From: Bimuria novae-zelandiae CBS 107.79
Taxonomy: Eukaryota > Ascomycota > Dothideomycetes > Pleosporales > Didymosphaeriaceae
NCBI GenBank assembly: GCA_010015655.1
Contig: ML976661.1
Span: 924,075-988,074 of the forward strand
Direction of reading: 5' to 3'
DNA: 64,000 nucleotides
Shown: positions 45,700 to 57,153 of the stretch, one piece after another
Layout of the letters: each line of letters starts with the position of its first letter
Position numbering within the stretch: position 1 is the first letter of the stretch
Notes under the pieces: generated by a model
Told to the model about the DNA's origin: nothing
Databases searched by the model: none
The model's input: only the letters and a program-made list of their open reading frames with translations
Translations under genes and position numbers: made by a program

Positions 45700-46180
45700 T
45701 AGTGTTGACCACATTAAAGGAGAGAAGCTAACAGTGGCCGCTATAGCAGAATAGTCCTCTAACGTAGCCTCTACTTCTAACTCTCTAGTAGTATCTATTT
45801 TAGATATAAGGCATTGCGCCTTCTTCTTAGCACGCTCCTTAGCCTGTTATAATATTTTCTTATTTTGTAAAAGTTAGATTAACACTTTTGCTAACAATTT
45901 CTTATCCGCATCCACCTTCTTTTTATACTTATTACAAGTCTTGTCTAACGATGCCTATAATAAGTTTACGCAAGGCTTTTACGCACGGATGCACTTAGAA
46001 CACTTTAGACAGGCGTTAGGATCAGACAATAGCATAATAATGCACTTAGAGCCAGAAAGTAAGTAACAATTATAAGAGATAGGATAGATAACACTATTAT
46101 AACAAGTTTTAATGCTAAAACGGATAGCGCGGGCTTTAGTAGAAGACATTATAGTAAAACGCACTAAGAAGTAGGGCAAC
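45700..46180 (-). pseudogene. Antisense Cys-rich/coiled-coil frame at the 3' end of the chromovirus
   Basis: Between the chromodomain and the 3' LTR the minus strand reads MSSTKARAIRFSIKTCYNS, then Cys-rich NACLKCSKCIRA, then a helical Lys/Glu/Ala-rich stretch (AKERAKKKAQ) with a few stops. It is the only long frame there and lies opposite to pol. Function unknown; it may encode an accessory protein or be a captured gene piece. Confidence 0.5.
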
Positions 46181-46247
46181 TAAACTTTATCTATTTAGTA
46201 AGACAGGTTATGTAATTCGGGGACAAATTGTCGGAGAGAGGGGATGA

Positions 46248-46669
46248 TGTTAGGATCTGTATTTAGCACCACCAGGCTAACATTCTAAGACGGCCAAGGT
46301 CTTATGGGAGCCAATGGTGGCACAGCAATGGGCAAGTCACGTGACTGCTCGAAGCGCTCAAAGCGAGTAAGTCGAGCAGGTGTATAAGGCCAAGGCTATA
46401 CTCGCTCTGCTCGAGTCGAGCAAGTCGAGCATGCTAAGTATATAGGAACATGAGGATGGACTCTTCCACCTCGTGTTCAACCTGTTTATTAATCTATCGT
46501 TTGGATCTGAATAAGCAACTTTGTTAATTTAATTATACTATACACACCTTCGATACTAACGCCCCTTTGATACGCGCAAGCTATCAAGACCCCTCGTCCT
46601 ATCGCCACTGCTCCTGCCCGAGAACTAACCTTAGCCCCTCAGGGATTAGCTACCCTGTTGGGCTTAACA
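46248..46669 (+). repeat. 3' LTR of the chromovirus
   Basis: 422 bp, same ends as the 5' LTR, with the intact terminal CTTAACA. Shares gtcacgtgactgctcgaagc and the tatataggaac word. Confidence 0.9.
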
Positions 46670-46674
46670 CTACA

Positions 46675-48090
46675 TAAGTTTAAAGATAGTATATTTATTG
46701 GCAATCTAACGTGTTATTTTCTTAATATTTAGGTATTTCTATTCTTATGATTTATATAGTTTCCTAATTAAGGCTTTCTTATAGTCTAGTTTTATAATAA
46801 TCTTATATTAGTAGTCTCGGTGTGTTTTGTTAAGTCCACTATAGAAAAGGTCGTACTCCTCCCGCTGTTTAGTAGTAAGTTAGCTATAATCCTAAAAATC
46901 ATGTACTACCTGTATACTATAGGCTAACCACGCTAACCTTAATTTTTAGCTAGTTATATTTAATTATTTTATTATTCCTTGCATGTAGCACTGTATTATA
47001 TAGGTTAGATTTATCTTTTATAAGATTAAATTTTCTACATAAGGCATCTATCGTGCCGTTAAGTATTCTTAATTAATAGTATATAATAAAGTTAAAGTTT
47101 ACTAAGAACTTTGCTATTACACCTATTATTTATTAAGCTTTTTATTAATATAAAGCTAGTAAGGTTTTAGTAGTCTATTTATACCTCTATCTTAAAGCAC
47201 GCTCTCGTAAGTTAGGCTTTTTATTATTTAAAGGTGTCTACTATTCCTAATAGCTCCTTATTATAAATATTGTAATTTAGTTCTGCTCCTAAGAACTTCC
47301 TAGAATAGAAGAATACTAGTTTCTATTTCTTATTATTGCACTATTATAACCTTATAGATTGCTCTAGGTTATGTATTTATAGGAGGAACGTTAGGAAAAA
47401 GAGCTTTTTAAGCTTTTTAAAAGCTTCTTAAATTTTTTTTACTTAAATCTTACTTATTTTTTTTTAGTAATCTTTGTTAGGGCTATCGTGACCTTAGAAT
47501 AGTCCTCAATAAACTTTTAATAAAAATTAGCGAATTTTAGTAAGGATTAGATATTTTTTACTAACTTAAGTTATAGCTATTTTTATACTATAAATACCTT
47601 TTTTAGGTCTATTTTAACGCCTTCTCTTAAGATTATAAATCTAAGATATTCTATCTTTATTATATAAAATTTACACTCATTTAGGTAAAGGAGTAGACTC
47701 TATTCTTTTATCTTCGCTAGCACCTTCTATACGTGCTATATATACTCCTTAAACGTGCCTCTTGAATATATTAGGATATTTTCTAGATACACTGTGCAGA
47801 ATACGTCTAGGTATTTATATAATGCCTTATTTACTACTATCTAAAACGTGGCTAGGGCGTTTGTTAGCCCTATAAGTATAACTATAAATTTGAATAGTTT
47901 ATATTATATTTAAAATACTATTATTTATTCGTGTCCTTTAACTATACGTATCTAATAGAATCTATTCTATATATTAAATTTTATAAACTACTTAGCTCCT
48001 TAGAGTTAATCTACAAGGTCTATTATTAATAGTAAAAGGTATTAGTTCTTTATTGTCTTATTATTTAGCTATTAGAAGTTTATATATAAT
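46675..48090 (-). pseudogene. RT/RNase H relic of older Ty3/gypsy element, right part
   Basis: Minus-strand reading of AT-rich DNA gives, near 47850-47600, YLDVFCTVYLENILIYSRGT and YLNECKFY, an RT in which the YxDD motif has become YLEN. This continues the relic that stops at 39986, so the chromovirus sits inside it. The RT is cut off at about 48090, where normal DNA begins, so the 5' LTR and gag are missing. Confidence 0.7.
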
Positions 48091-49420
48091 TAGAGTTATC
48101 TATGTGAAGGTAGAACCGCATCCGGAAATGGAGGTTTCCTAAGCGGGAAATGGAGGCCCGCTTGGCTGCTCGCCGCTTTTATATGGCCCGTGCGCCGACA
48201 GCATTACATAAAAGTGCGCCGCCCTCGCCGTCCTACCCTCTTCTCTCCATCGTCTCTTTGCTCCCAGAACCCCTCTTGTCTCCTAATTGGTCTCCCGGAC
48301 TTACCCGTGAGGCATTTTTCACACCCTTGGCAATCATGCAACTGCCCGCATGGGTCTAGTATTCGTCCCATTTGATGGACCGACGATGAGGGCGCTGCGC
48401 CATGTTTGAGGCAATGCTCAAATCGTCTTCGATGCTCCGCAAGTAGCTCCCTGCTACTCTAGATTCCGTCCGCTCTGGGTCCCTCGCCTTCCCCACAACT
48501 GAGCAGTGTTCGTGGCATCTACCTTCTACTCTGGCACCGCTGGTGAACCGGATCCAGCCGTTTCCTCGGCTCCTCCTTTCAGAAGATGCCGCATACCAGC
48601 TCATCTCGGAGATCGTCGATGTGCCACGTCATCAATCACACGGAAGAAGCGCCTTGCACGTTTCGATAGCGTCTGAACGGAAGTGGCCAGGCCCGTGCAA
48701 TTTCAGCTAGGCTGTCACCAATCTCACGGAACTGCAATCCTCGGGAAAATGATTGGACTAGACCACCGTTGCTGTACAGACAGTCTCACGATAGAGTCAG
48801 GTAAGGCAGACTCGGCTAGGCTACGACCTGTTGTACAGCCAGGTAGGACCATACTAGCACGCACTCGCCCAGTCTGCTCTCGACACCGATTGGTGAAGCC
48901 TGGGTCCGCCTCACTGCATGCATGACGGCAGGCTGCGTTCTGGCGTCACAGGAAGCGGAGGGAACGGCGAGAACGGCCTCTTGCTCAAGCAGGAGCCCGA
49001 TCGGGCGCCAATCTGCCTCCATGATTCGGTCTACCCATGCCAGTAGCGTGAATCTGGATGCCTGGATGAAGGGTTGAGCCCAAGTCTAGGTCTCGGAGGT
49101 GCCGACAAGTGGAGATCCTCTGCTGGAAGCCCCCTGATCAGCGTGCGGGCACCGGCTCAGACGGAATTGACATCCACAGGCTCGTACAATTGTCAAGCGG
49201 TCTCTAACGAAAAGGAGATGGATCCGCTTCCTACGGTATCTCTTCTGGGAAGCTGGCGCGACCATTCCTTAGTCTCGAGGCGAGTACTGGTGGGATATGT
49301 GTTCACGATTCTGTCCGACAGCGAAGGCGCTTAATACGAAGGCTGCACTATTACTGTTAATCGGCGGCTGTGCGAGCTCAGGCGCGGAAAGCTCCTCAGG
49401 CGTTCTCATGGCCTACTTAA
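48091..49420. other. Normal-composition region without recognisable gene
   Basis: 1.3 kb with several frames under 90 codons on both strands (for example 48683-48925 plus, 49074-49334 plus) and no domain I can name. A repeated word ggaaatggagg occurs at about 48123 and 48147. It contains the 5' side of the next gene. Confidence 0.45.
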
Positions 49421-51527
49421 ATGTCTGCATTTCCCGCCTACTCAGAATCCATAGGACTTCTGAACACCAACGCCACGATGACAACATTTCCCAGTACTTT
49501 TCCTGTCCAGAAGCCGCTTCAATTTGTGCCTTATGGTGGCCCTCCAAAGCAGACCCCTCGAAGACTACCAACGAAGGGGAAAACCCTTCCTGGTGACGAC
49601 GAGTAAGTACCCCAATTTCGGTGATATTCTGGGGATCGAGCCTGATTCAAACAGTACAAGGGGGGATAGAGAGGAACTTGCACACGCGACGCATAGGGTT
49701 GAAGTTGGTGATTTGACGTACTCGGGTAGGCATCCCCGTAATCGACGTAACGTTTCTAGTCATTCTGGGATTCTGAGACGTCTAACTGCGCTGTAGCCAA
49801 TACCGAAGCCGACTGCGAGATTAGCGGCATCGGGATAGAAAGCAACGATGTTAGCAGTGACGATCCCACGGAGGAACAGGAAGGCGTCTCAATGCCAACC
49901 TTTCAAGGAGACACAGGGGATAGAACTCCACGTCAGCCGGCCACTTCTGAGGATGGCAGTCAGGGTAAGCACCTTTGATCGGTCGTGATAGTAGCGTAAG
50001 CATGCATTTTCTGACGATGCGTAGACATTGCGGGTGTTGTCAATGACAATCACTTGGACTCGAGCTCCGACTCCGACTCTGGCGACCCCTACGAAGAAGA
50101 TGCAAGTCTGCTCACGGGAGATCGACTTGAAATCGCCAGTACTTCGACCCCGGAGTATTGTAACAGAGACGTAGATGTGATCGATGCAATCAACTTCGGG
50201 ACGGTTGGTAAAGCGAAGACTCAAGCGAGTGAGCTCCCACAGTGGCAACTACCGTCAACGCCGCCAAGTAGCCCGTCGATGACAAACATCGAACCGTCGA
50301 CGGAAGGGGCCTTCCGCTGCGTAGATACGGAGGCCACCATGTATCGGCGTCCGACGGAAAGCAAGTCAGGGTCGAAAGGTGAGCGTCCGCTGTTGATAAT
50401 CTATTCCTTCCATCTAACACTTCCTAGCTAGAATCTCTACCATCGAAAGTACAAGCAGCGAAAGCAGTAGTGGAAGCAGCACCGATGACGAGGATGACTA
50501 CAACGGCAAATACGCAACGTCGCAGACCCGCAAACGGAAGCGCTTTCCATCATCGAATAGTGCGAGTCGCAAGCGGCAAAGTAGAGGACTGAGTACAGCG
50601 TTACGTGCGAGCGCTACTCGCACCGCCAACACTACGAGGCGATAAAAGCCATCACTATCACAGAAGAAGGCGGTCTCCAGCCAGCTCTCAGACGCAAGAC
50701 TTGCTTCACGTGCGCAGTCTAGCGGTTTTGATACTGAGATTTCCTGCGATAAGGATAGTGCCGCGAGCAGCGAAGAGAGCTATAATCGTGGCCGCCCATT
50801 TCGAAAGAGACTGAAGGCTATGGGAAGCAATGAAAGCAGCATTCATTCGTCCGCTCCCGCTACACCACACGCGAACCGGCAAGCAAGGTTCTCTGTGAAG
50901 GGTGTATTACCTGAAGAGGTGCAGTGGCATCTATCAGGAATCACATTCCACTCGCTCTCGGCCGATGTGTCGTTATTGACAGCTATTTTTCGTACTCGCG
51001 GTGTCCCAGGAATACTAACGACTAGTCACGCAGTCAATCTCCTGAAGCGTGCCATGGGCGATTTCACAAAGCTTGACAATATTGCAATCTGTCCGTTTAC
51101 ATCTAATACGTGGTTCCTTACTAGTCTGGCATATTTGCGCACTGGTGGTGATGCTGGATGCGGGACAGGTCGGCCACTGCCAGCTCCATCCAGCTTGCCC
51201 ATGAACAGGGCATACACTGCATCTTTACGGGATCACGGTCGGCCTCGTGATGATGTCGACCACGACGACGATGACGACAATGACTACAAAAGTTCGGGTG
51301 AAGACTATGATAAGGACGGCGACAGTGACGAAGAAGATCCAAACGACACCGGGGAAAAGCCGTCGAGCTCTAGAACTCACACTCGCTGGTCAGAAGATGA
51401 CGACAAGCGGTTGCGCAGTTTCAAAGAGGACGGCCGGCGATGGGGCTGGATCTACAAACAATTTCCGGGAAGATCTCCTGGCGCTGTGCAGGTTCGTTGG
51501 CACCAGAAGTTGCGAAGTAAGCCCTGA
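49421..51527 (+). pseudogene. SANT/Myb-like DNA-binding protein gene with one in-frame TAA
   Basis: Five exons can be joined in phase: 49421-49602, 49655-49725, 49797-49964, 50025-50378 and 50428-51527, introns 49-71 nt with gt..ag. The product, about 624 codons, is Ser/Asp/Glu-rich (SSDSDSGDPYEEDAS; TSSESSSGSSTDDEDD), has a basic stretch (TRKRKRFPSSNSASRKRQSR) and ends in a SANT/Myb-like domain: TRWSEDDDKRLRSFKEDG with WGWIYKQFPGRSPGAVQVRW, the Trp spacing of a DNA-binding helix bundle. In exon 5 a TAA (50643-50645) interrupts an otherwise open frame (NTTRR-stop-KPSLSQKK); CAA to TAA would be a CpA-to-TpA change. If the stop is real, the SANT part is lost unless internal starts (50820) are used. 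Gene family common in plant-associated Dothideomycetes; role unknown. Confidence 0.65.
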
Positions 51528-52026
51528 AAATTGAAATGTGATATAATTCATAGTGCAAGATCACGCACTTCGTCTGGTTTCCGTTAGCAATTGCCATAGT
51601 TTCGCGAGTACCAAGACGTGACTGTTTAGCAGACTCACTATCGTCTTGGTCTTCGTTGTCAAGTTTTTCTAGACAACGTCGTAGCAATGGTCTGAGATGG
51701 CTTTTGTATCCCTTGATTCTTGGACCTGCGAATTTGATACACTTCGAGGCCAGATCTTGAACTTCTTCTGGAGCAGTCACGTTTGACTTGGCTGAAATCT
51801 GGTATAGCTAGGCCAATAGTGAAACTAGGAAGGGAATTGTTTTGATGAACGGGTTTGTGTTCGAAGCTACCCAGAAGATATGTCCATGAGGCTTAGACTC
51901 CAGTCCGATAGCAGTTACAGTATCGCCACCTTTTTCGCAATCGCACATGTATGCCAAGTCGCAGAGGAGTTTCCGTATCAGATGCTTGCGCGATAGGTAC
52001 GAGATTTCTGTCCCGTTGTACGTCAT
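51421..52026 (-). pseudogene. Gene fragment of unknown family with in-frame TAG
   Basis: One minus-strand frame reads MTYNGTEISYLSRKHLIRKL, LAYMCDCEKGGDTVTAIGLE, then IPFLVSLLA-stop-LYQISAKSN and TAPEEVQDLASKCIKFAGP. The TAG (51810-51808) replaces what looks like a Gln codon (CAG), again a CpA-to-TpA change. The residues around the stop read as continuous helix, so I treat it as one decayed gene part. It overlaps the end of the SANT gene on the opposite strand, where the frame is probably no longer real. Function not recognised; the upstream exon is not visible. Confidence 0.5.
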
Positions 52027-52229
52027 CTCTCGCGTATGTTCTCCTCTTGTCCTACCAAGCGTATATAGGAAGACAAGCGGTTCGAAGAACCGACTGAGCT
52101 GAGGTTCGTGCGGGCCAAGGCGAGGTCATTTGGAAGATGTCATGAGTAAGTCAAGAACGCGAGTTCTCTCGCACAAGATGTCTCGCATACAGAGTTGTCA
52201 ACAAACAAAACAAACAATATTTAAAGCTA

Positions 52230-54430
52230 ACTTTTGCTTTATTTAACGATTTTATAGTGTTATAGTTTATTTATTTAATTTTAATAGACTATAGGGGGGC
52301 TTTTATTTAAATTATTTATTTAAATTTTAAGAAGCTAGAGACTATAAAAAGTAATTTATATAGTAATTACTATAGCGACTCCTTCTACTCCTCTATTTTA
52401 AAGCTTTTAATAAGTATTTCTTTATAGTACTTTACTACTACTATCGCGCTTAAAGGCTTAAAACCTACCCTTATCTATTGCTGCGTATAAATAAGAGTAG
52501 CTAGTAACTGTGAGCTTATTTTCTGCCTCTATAGGTCTATTATATCGCTAGTACCTAAGAAGACTTTTTTTATAGTCGTTACTAAAGGTAGGGATTAAGA
52601 GTAAGTTAATTGCAAGCTATAAAAGATATAAGTACTTTAGCTTTGACCTAAGCTAGTACTATATAGCTATAACGCTTATTTTATATTATTAAGCTATCTA
52701 TAATAGCTCTTTTAGTTACTAATTATACTTATTCTTTACTACTTTAGTGTACTCGCGATCGCTAGCGTTAAGTATAAAATTAATAGTATTATTAAAGCTA
52801 CTTATTAAGGACTCTAGTAGTATAACTAGTGTTATAGTTATAGCGTTAACAGGCTTATAGGCTGCCTATAGTTACAGAAACTACGCGTAGTAGTAGTTAT
52901 AGACCTTAGGTTTATACTACTATAAACGCTTGCAGTATGTCTTATAGCGTAGGTAAAGTGCTATAGTAGCATAGTAAATAGGTACTTTAAGTAGCTTTTT
53001 AAAGTATTTAATTACTTTCTTCCTCGCAGCGCGTAGGTTAATTAATAAGTAGTTTTTAAGCGCCTTAATAAGGGTAAAGTTAATACCTTTATAAGGCTAA
53101 GGCAGGTATCTAGCTTAGTAATTATAAATTTTAATATAGAAATTACCTTATATAGCGCGTTATAATAACTGCTTTTACTATAGCCTTAAAGGTAATTAGT
53201 TATAAACTTAAATAGCTATAGTATAGTAATATAATTATTAATAACTGCCTAATCTATAGCTATAAGCCTTATTAACCTTATTAATTATAATACTAATAGA
53301 AGCTTATTACTATAACTTTACGTAGTAGAGTTAGCTACTTTAGCCTTTATTATATAATAATTAACATTACAAGGTAATAGCTTATTAAAGCTTAACCTTA
53401 CGCTTAAGTATACTATAATAGCCATTTTAGCATATAACTACAGGCTTAACTAGCTTGCGTATACTAATAGAGGTAGCGCTTTAAGGCATCTCCTTTATAG
53501 CTTATTACTAATAGCTTATAAAGAGGCTGTACTAATTTAGCGTGTTAAAGTATTTTATTATATTAAAGAAGACGCCTAATAGTCTATTCTTTTACTACTC
53601 CTTTATATAAAATTCTTTCTTTTTTATATTCTTAGGCTTATTCTTATACGCGTCGGCGTCGCGACTAAACATAATTATTTAGCTAATAAAATTAAGTATG
53701 TAGTAAGCGTAGTAAAGGCGTTATTTAGTACTATTAAAGTTATATATTATAGTAAGTTTATTAATAGTAGTATTATTATTAGTAGCGTTATTAAGTATAA
53801 AGCATCTAAGTTTATTGCGACTAATACTAAAGTATTTTAAAATAGTAGTAATAGCGTTAGTTATAGCCTCGCTAAAGTAAGCACCTACGACTTATGGCAG
53901 CGCTATAGGCAGGTTAACTATTACGCCTTTATAATTAACGTAGTACGCAACTATAGTAAAGAAGCTATATTTACTACCCTTAGTAGTCTACCTATCAAAG
54001 CTTATATGCACCTTACTCTCTGCCTTCGCTAATACGCGCACTATTTGCGGCTTTATACAGCTATAGAGCTTTATTATAAAGCTTACTACGCTATTATAAA
54101 AGCTTTATAGCGCTACCTCTACCTTAAGGTTAGTAAATCTTATTATCTTATAAAAAGCTAGTATTTTAAACTCGCGGAGGGCTTTATTATTATTAATTAG
54201 CTAAAATATAGCTACCTATTAAAAGCTATATATATTAAAGTTACCTAGTTCGTTAAAGGTCTCTATAGTAATTTTAAGGCTACCCTTAGTATTAAATTAT
54301 AATAATATTTAGCTAGATTTGCGCGTAGGCTTACGGGCAATAAGGCTATCTTTATAAACTTAATAGCTAGATTTATTTTAGGCGAGGTATTATATAGTAG
54401 CACTAGCTAATTTTATTATTTAGTGTATAG
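52230..54430 (-). pseudogene. hAT-family transposase relic, extreme RIP
   Basis: Nearly no CA or TG dinucleotides remain. The minus strand between about 54030 and 53640 reads KAESKVHISFDRQTTKGSKY, YYVNYKGVIVNLPIALP, ILKYFSISRNKLRCFILNNA and IIMFSRDADAYKNKPKN, the RNase-H-like core of fungal hAT transposases (SFDLWTSKGS.., LDNATNND, MFGRDADAY). The rest is too decayed. Termini not found. Confidence 0.7.
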
Positions 54431-54459
54431 CTCTAGGGAGGTTGCGCGTGTGACAGTAT

Positions 54460-54852
54460 GCTCTACGAGTCAAATTTGGTGGACGCCCAGTCGTTATTGT
54501 ACTTGACAATGTCTCTATCCACACGAACGACGACGTGCCACGTCTACTCCGCGACGCTGGGTTCGTAGTACGATACCTGCCGCCATACTCTCCTGACTAC
54601 AATCCTATTGAGCTTACCTTTGCTGTCTTGAAGGCATGGATCCGGCGTAACTACTGCTATATACGGACACGTTTTCCAGGAGATAGTGGCTTTGGCGACT
54701 TCTTACCAGCAGCAATTGCAGAGAGTGGCTGTGATAGATTCGCAAGGAAGCACTTTCAACACGCTGCTGGAGGTCTCTATATGGAGCGGACAGTGCTTGA
54801 TGGTCTCCATGATCAGCTGAGGCTTGAGACAGACTTTGCCTTTGAAGAGTAG
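54460..54852 (+). pseudogene. Tc1/mariner-type DDE transposase, C-terminal fragment
   Basis: The frame reads GGRPVVIVLDNVSIHTNDD, then VRYLPPYSPDYNPIELTFAV and LKAWIRRNYCYIRTR, to a stop at 54850-54852. This is the second and third part of the DDE_3 catalytic core: the Asp of LDN, and YSPDYNPIE containing the third acidic residue. The N-terminal DNA-binding part and first catalytic Asp are absent; immediately upstream lies the RIP-decayed hAT relic with a sharp composition border at about 54440. The fragment itself shows no RIP. Confidence 0.8.
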
Positions 54853-54979
54853 GATATCACGTTCTATACTGATATATATACTCTATATTATACAAACAGC
54901 TTGCTTTTAGGTATCATATGCTATATATCATTGCTGGGGTATCATGTTGAGGTAGAGATAAACAAGGAAACTTATAAGA

Positions 54980-57116
54980 CTACTCCAACCCGCCACGCGC
55001 GCGGTAAGCTGGCTTAAACAATCGCAGCTCCTCACGGAGGTGGCGAATAACACCATCCTTTAGTCCAAAACCCATCGCGATCGTGTATAGATCGCCCTTT
55101 GGGTTGGACATTGCTCGGATATCCTCAACTGTCCACCTCTGATCTATCGGGACACGCGCCGCCTTGCTGTAGTCCTCCTGGTCATCCTCTGGCTGCTGGG
55201 CAATTGGCCACTCAAAGAACTGCCTGACGACTGTCCTGTCGTCCGCGCGACCACGCCCAGATACAGGGCTCGATGACACCGGGGAGCGGCGAGATGCCGC
55301 GTACTGGGCGTTTGTGGTATCGTTTGTTGCCGCGAGAGGCCAGATGCTCGGGGCTGATGGAGGAGGAGGAGGAGGAGGAGGAGGAGGAGCAGTAGAAGGT
55401 GGCCAGGCATAAGCATGTGCTGGCAGCTGGGGTGGCAGCAAGTATGGCTGTTGCTGCTGTCGTCGCCGGGTTTCCTCAACGCGCCATGCTCTATCAAGTC
55501 TATCAGCCTCCCTCCGCTCGTCTCTCTCTCTCTCTTTTCATCCTCCCTCCGCTCCCTATCAGCCTCTCTCTTTGCCTCTCTATCTTCACGCGCGTCCTCC
55601 ATTTGTCGGGCGCGATCTTCTGCCCTAGTACGCTCTGCCTCTAGCTTTGCGCGCTCCAGATCCCGACGGTACTATTAAATTGAGTTACCTGAGGAGTCGG
55701 ACCCCTTACGTAGCTTTTTTTAATTATTTAAATTACGCTAGAGCTTATTGTCAACCTCTCTCTAGTGCTAGAGTAGCTTAATAGGTGGACTTTTAACACT
55801 AACGTTAGTCGTACTAATAACTATCTCTTGAGCCTAAGCCTCTATATCAACAGCTTTGATTTAATAGTGGACCATCTAACTAAAAGGTACGTAATAATAG
55901 CCACCTCTATTAGTACAGACAGCCTCCTCTGTACAACGCTAGCGGTTATTAATTGACCCTACGTGGTCATGCGCAGTCCAGATAGCCTTAACTTAGGCTG
56001 CACGACGCTCTGCCTTCTCTTCTGCCCTCTTTATCATGCGACCTTCAACTATCTGTTGCTCTATTCGATTGCCAGCTAAGGACTTAAGCCCAGTTAAGAT
56101 CTCTAGCCTATTAAAGGATAGCTCGTTGGCGTACTAACTGCGCGAGAACGCCCTCCTAGTTAAGTTGCACTCTAGCTTCTGTTCAAGCCTTATCTGTACA
56201 AGTTCAACTGGAGACCGCGCGGAGTGGCTAACGACATGCCTATTAATAGTGTCTAAAAAGGATATGCTAACGTCGTCACTAAAGTCTTTAATTGTCTTAG
56301 CTTTCTAGATAGCTCCTCGAGTTGTCACCTAATAGGATAGCGACGTGCAGCGTATTGTATAGTCTCTGCCTTTAATTCTAGAAGCCTTGCTGCTCCTTAT
56401 CTCCTCGACTTTATCCTTAAACGCTGACAGCTATAGGTCCTCTTAACTATAGGTTTTCTCGCTTTAGATAACAAACTTTGAGTTCACGCGGACAGTAAAG
56501 GAAACCTTAATTATATACCTAAGTACAGGCAGTCCTATAATAACTCGTGGCTATAGAGCTATATTAAGTTTAATAGGCGGCGGAGACGATTGGAGGCCTT
56601 AAACTAGCTAGGTAGTTAGCAATAAGACTTGCAAGAGTTCTACTATATTAGAATAAGGCAAGCTCCGTGTTGGACGACAGGTTAGTGTCTTAGCTACTTT
56701 AACGACAACAGGAGGAGTAGTAGCAGGAGTAGTTATAACTAGTGCTGCCTGCGCCTTTGTCTTCGTGACACGCGTCTTTTTAACCGGCCTTGCTGGCGGC
56801 GACGGTGTTCTAGGTGCAGCTCCTACACCACGGAGTAAGCAGGTATCTAACTTATACAGTTTATAACCATCTTACGCCGGGATCTTGTAGCTCTCGCAGC
56901 TCTGACAGCTTTAGACTTACGCACTGCGTTGGCAAAGCGGTCTGCGTGCTCGTCTAGGTTCCGTAGCGTGATGGGCGGGAGCCGCTGGCGGCCTGGGGGA
57001 CGCATATTTGACAGCTGCGACACTAAGAAATAGTCAGTATAACGTCGTACGCGTGAATCTACGGCCTCAAGCTTACCTGACGCGTAAACGGCGCGTGGGC
57101 GGGGCGGGCGCGGCAT
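54980..57116 (-). pseudogene. Decayed minus-strand frame, transposon-associated, unknown family
   Basis: From about 57116 to 54980 the minus strand can be read with occasional stops and at least one frameshift near 55500 (a GAGAGA-rich stretch). Readable parts: LPPITLRNLDEHADRFANAV at the start, PARPVKKTRVTKTKAQAALV, RRDLERAKLEAERTRAEDRA (coiled coil), a polyproline run encoded by an (GGA)n tract at 55362-55388, and a clean C-terminus VRQFFEWPIAQQPEDDQEDY with WTVEDIRAMSNPKGDLYTIA. The last 600 bp lack RIP while the middle is AT-rich. It has no transposase motif I know; it may be an accessory frame of a DNA transposon. Confidence 0.5.
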
Positions 57117-57153
57117 CTACCAATTTCGACGCTCTATACAATTATTATCGTTT

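Larger units (their letters stand above)
39987..46669 (+). mobile_element. Full-length Ty3/gypsy chromovirus, RIP-decayed
   Basis: 6683 bp bounded by two 422-bp LTRs (39987-40408 and 46248-46669) that begin TGTTAGGATCTG and end CTTAACA (mutated to CTTAATA in the left copy). The 5-bp duplication CTACA flanks it (39982-39986 and 46670-46674). A purine tract gagagaggggatga precedes the right LTR. Inside, in order, are gag, protease, reverse transcriptase, RNase H, integrase and a C-terminal chromodomain, all with stops. The order RT-RH-IN makes it Ty3/gypsy, and the chromodomain places it in the chromoviruses. It cannot move on its own. Confidence 0.9.

Noticed and set aside
38515..48090. Possible CRISPR-like regular repeats in the LTR region
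   Set aside because: The repeats are LTR-internal palindromic words with irregular spacing; eukaryotic context excludes CRISPR.
51023..51034. Strong branch-like tactaac plus cag, suggesting an intron near 51000 in the SANT gene
   Set aside because: The only donor in the right phase leaves 33 nt, too short for a normal intron; the frame is open without it.
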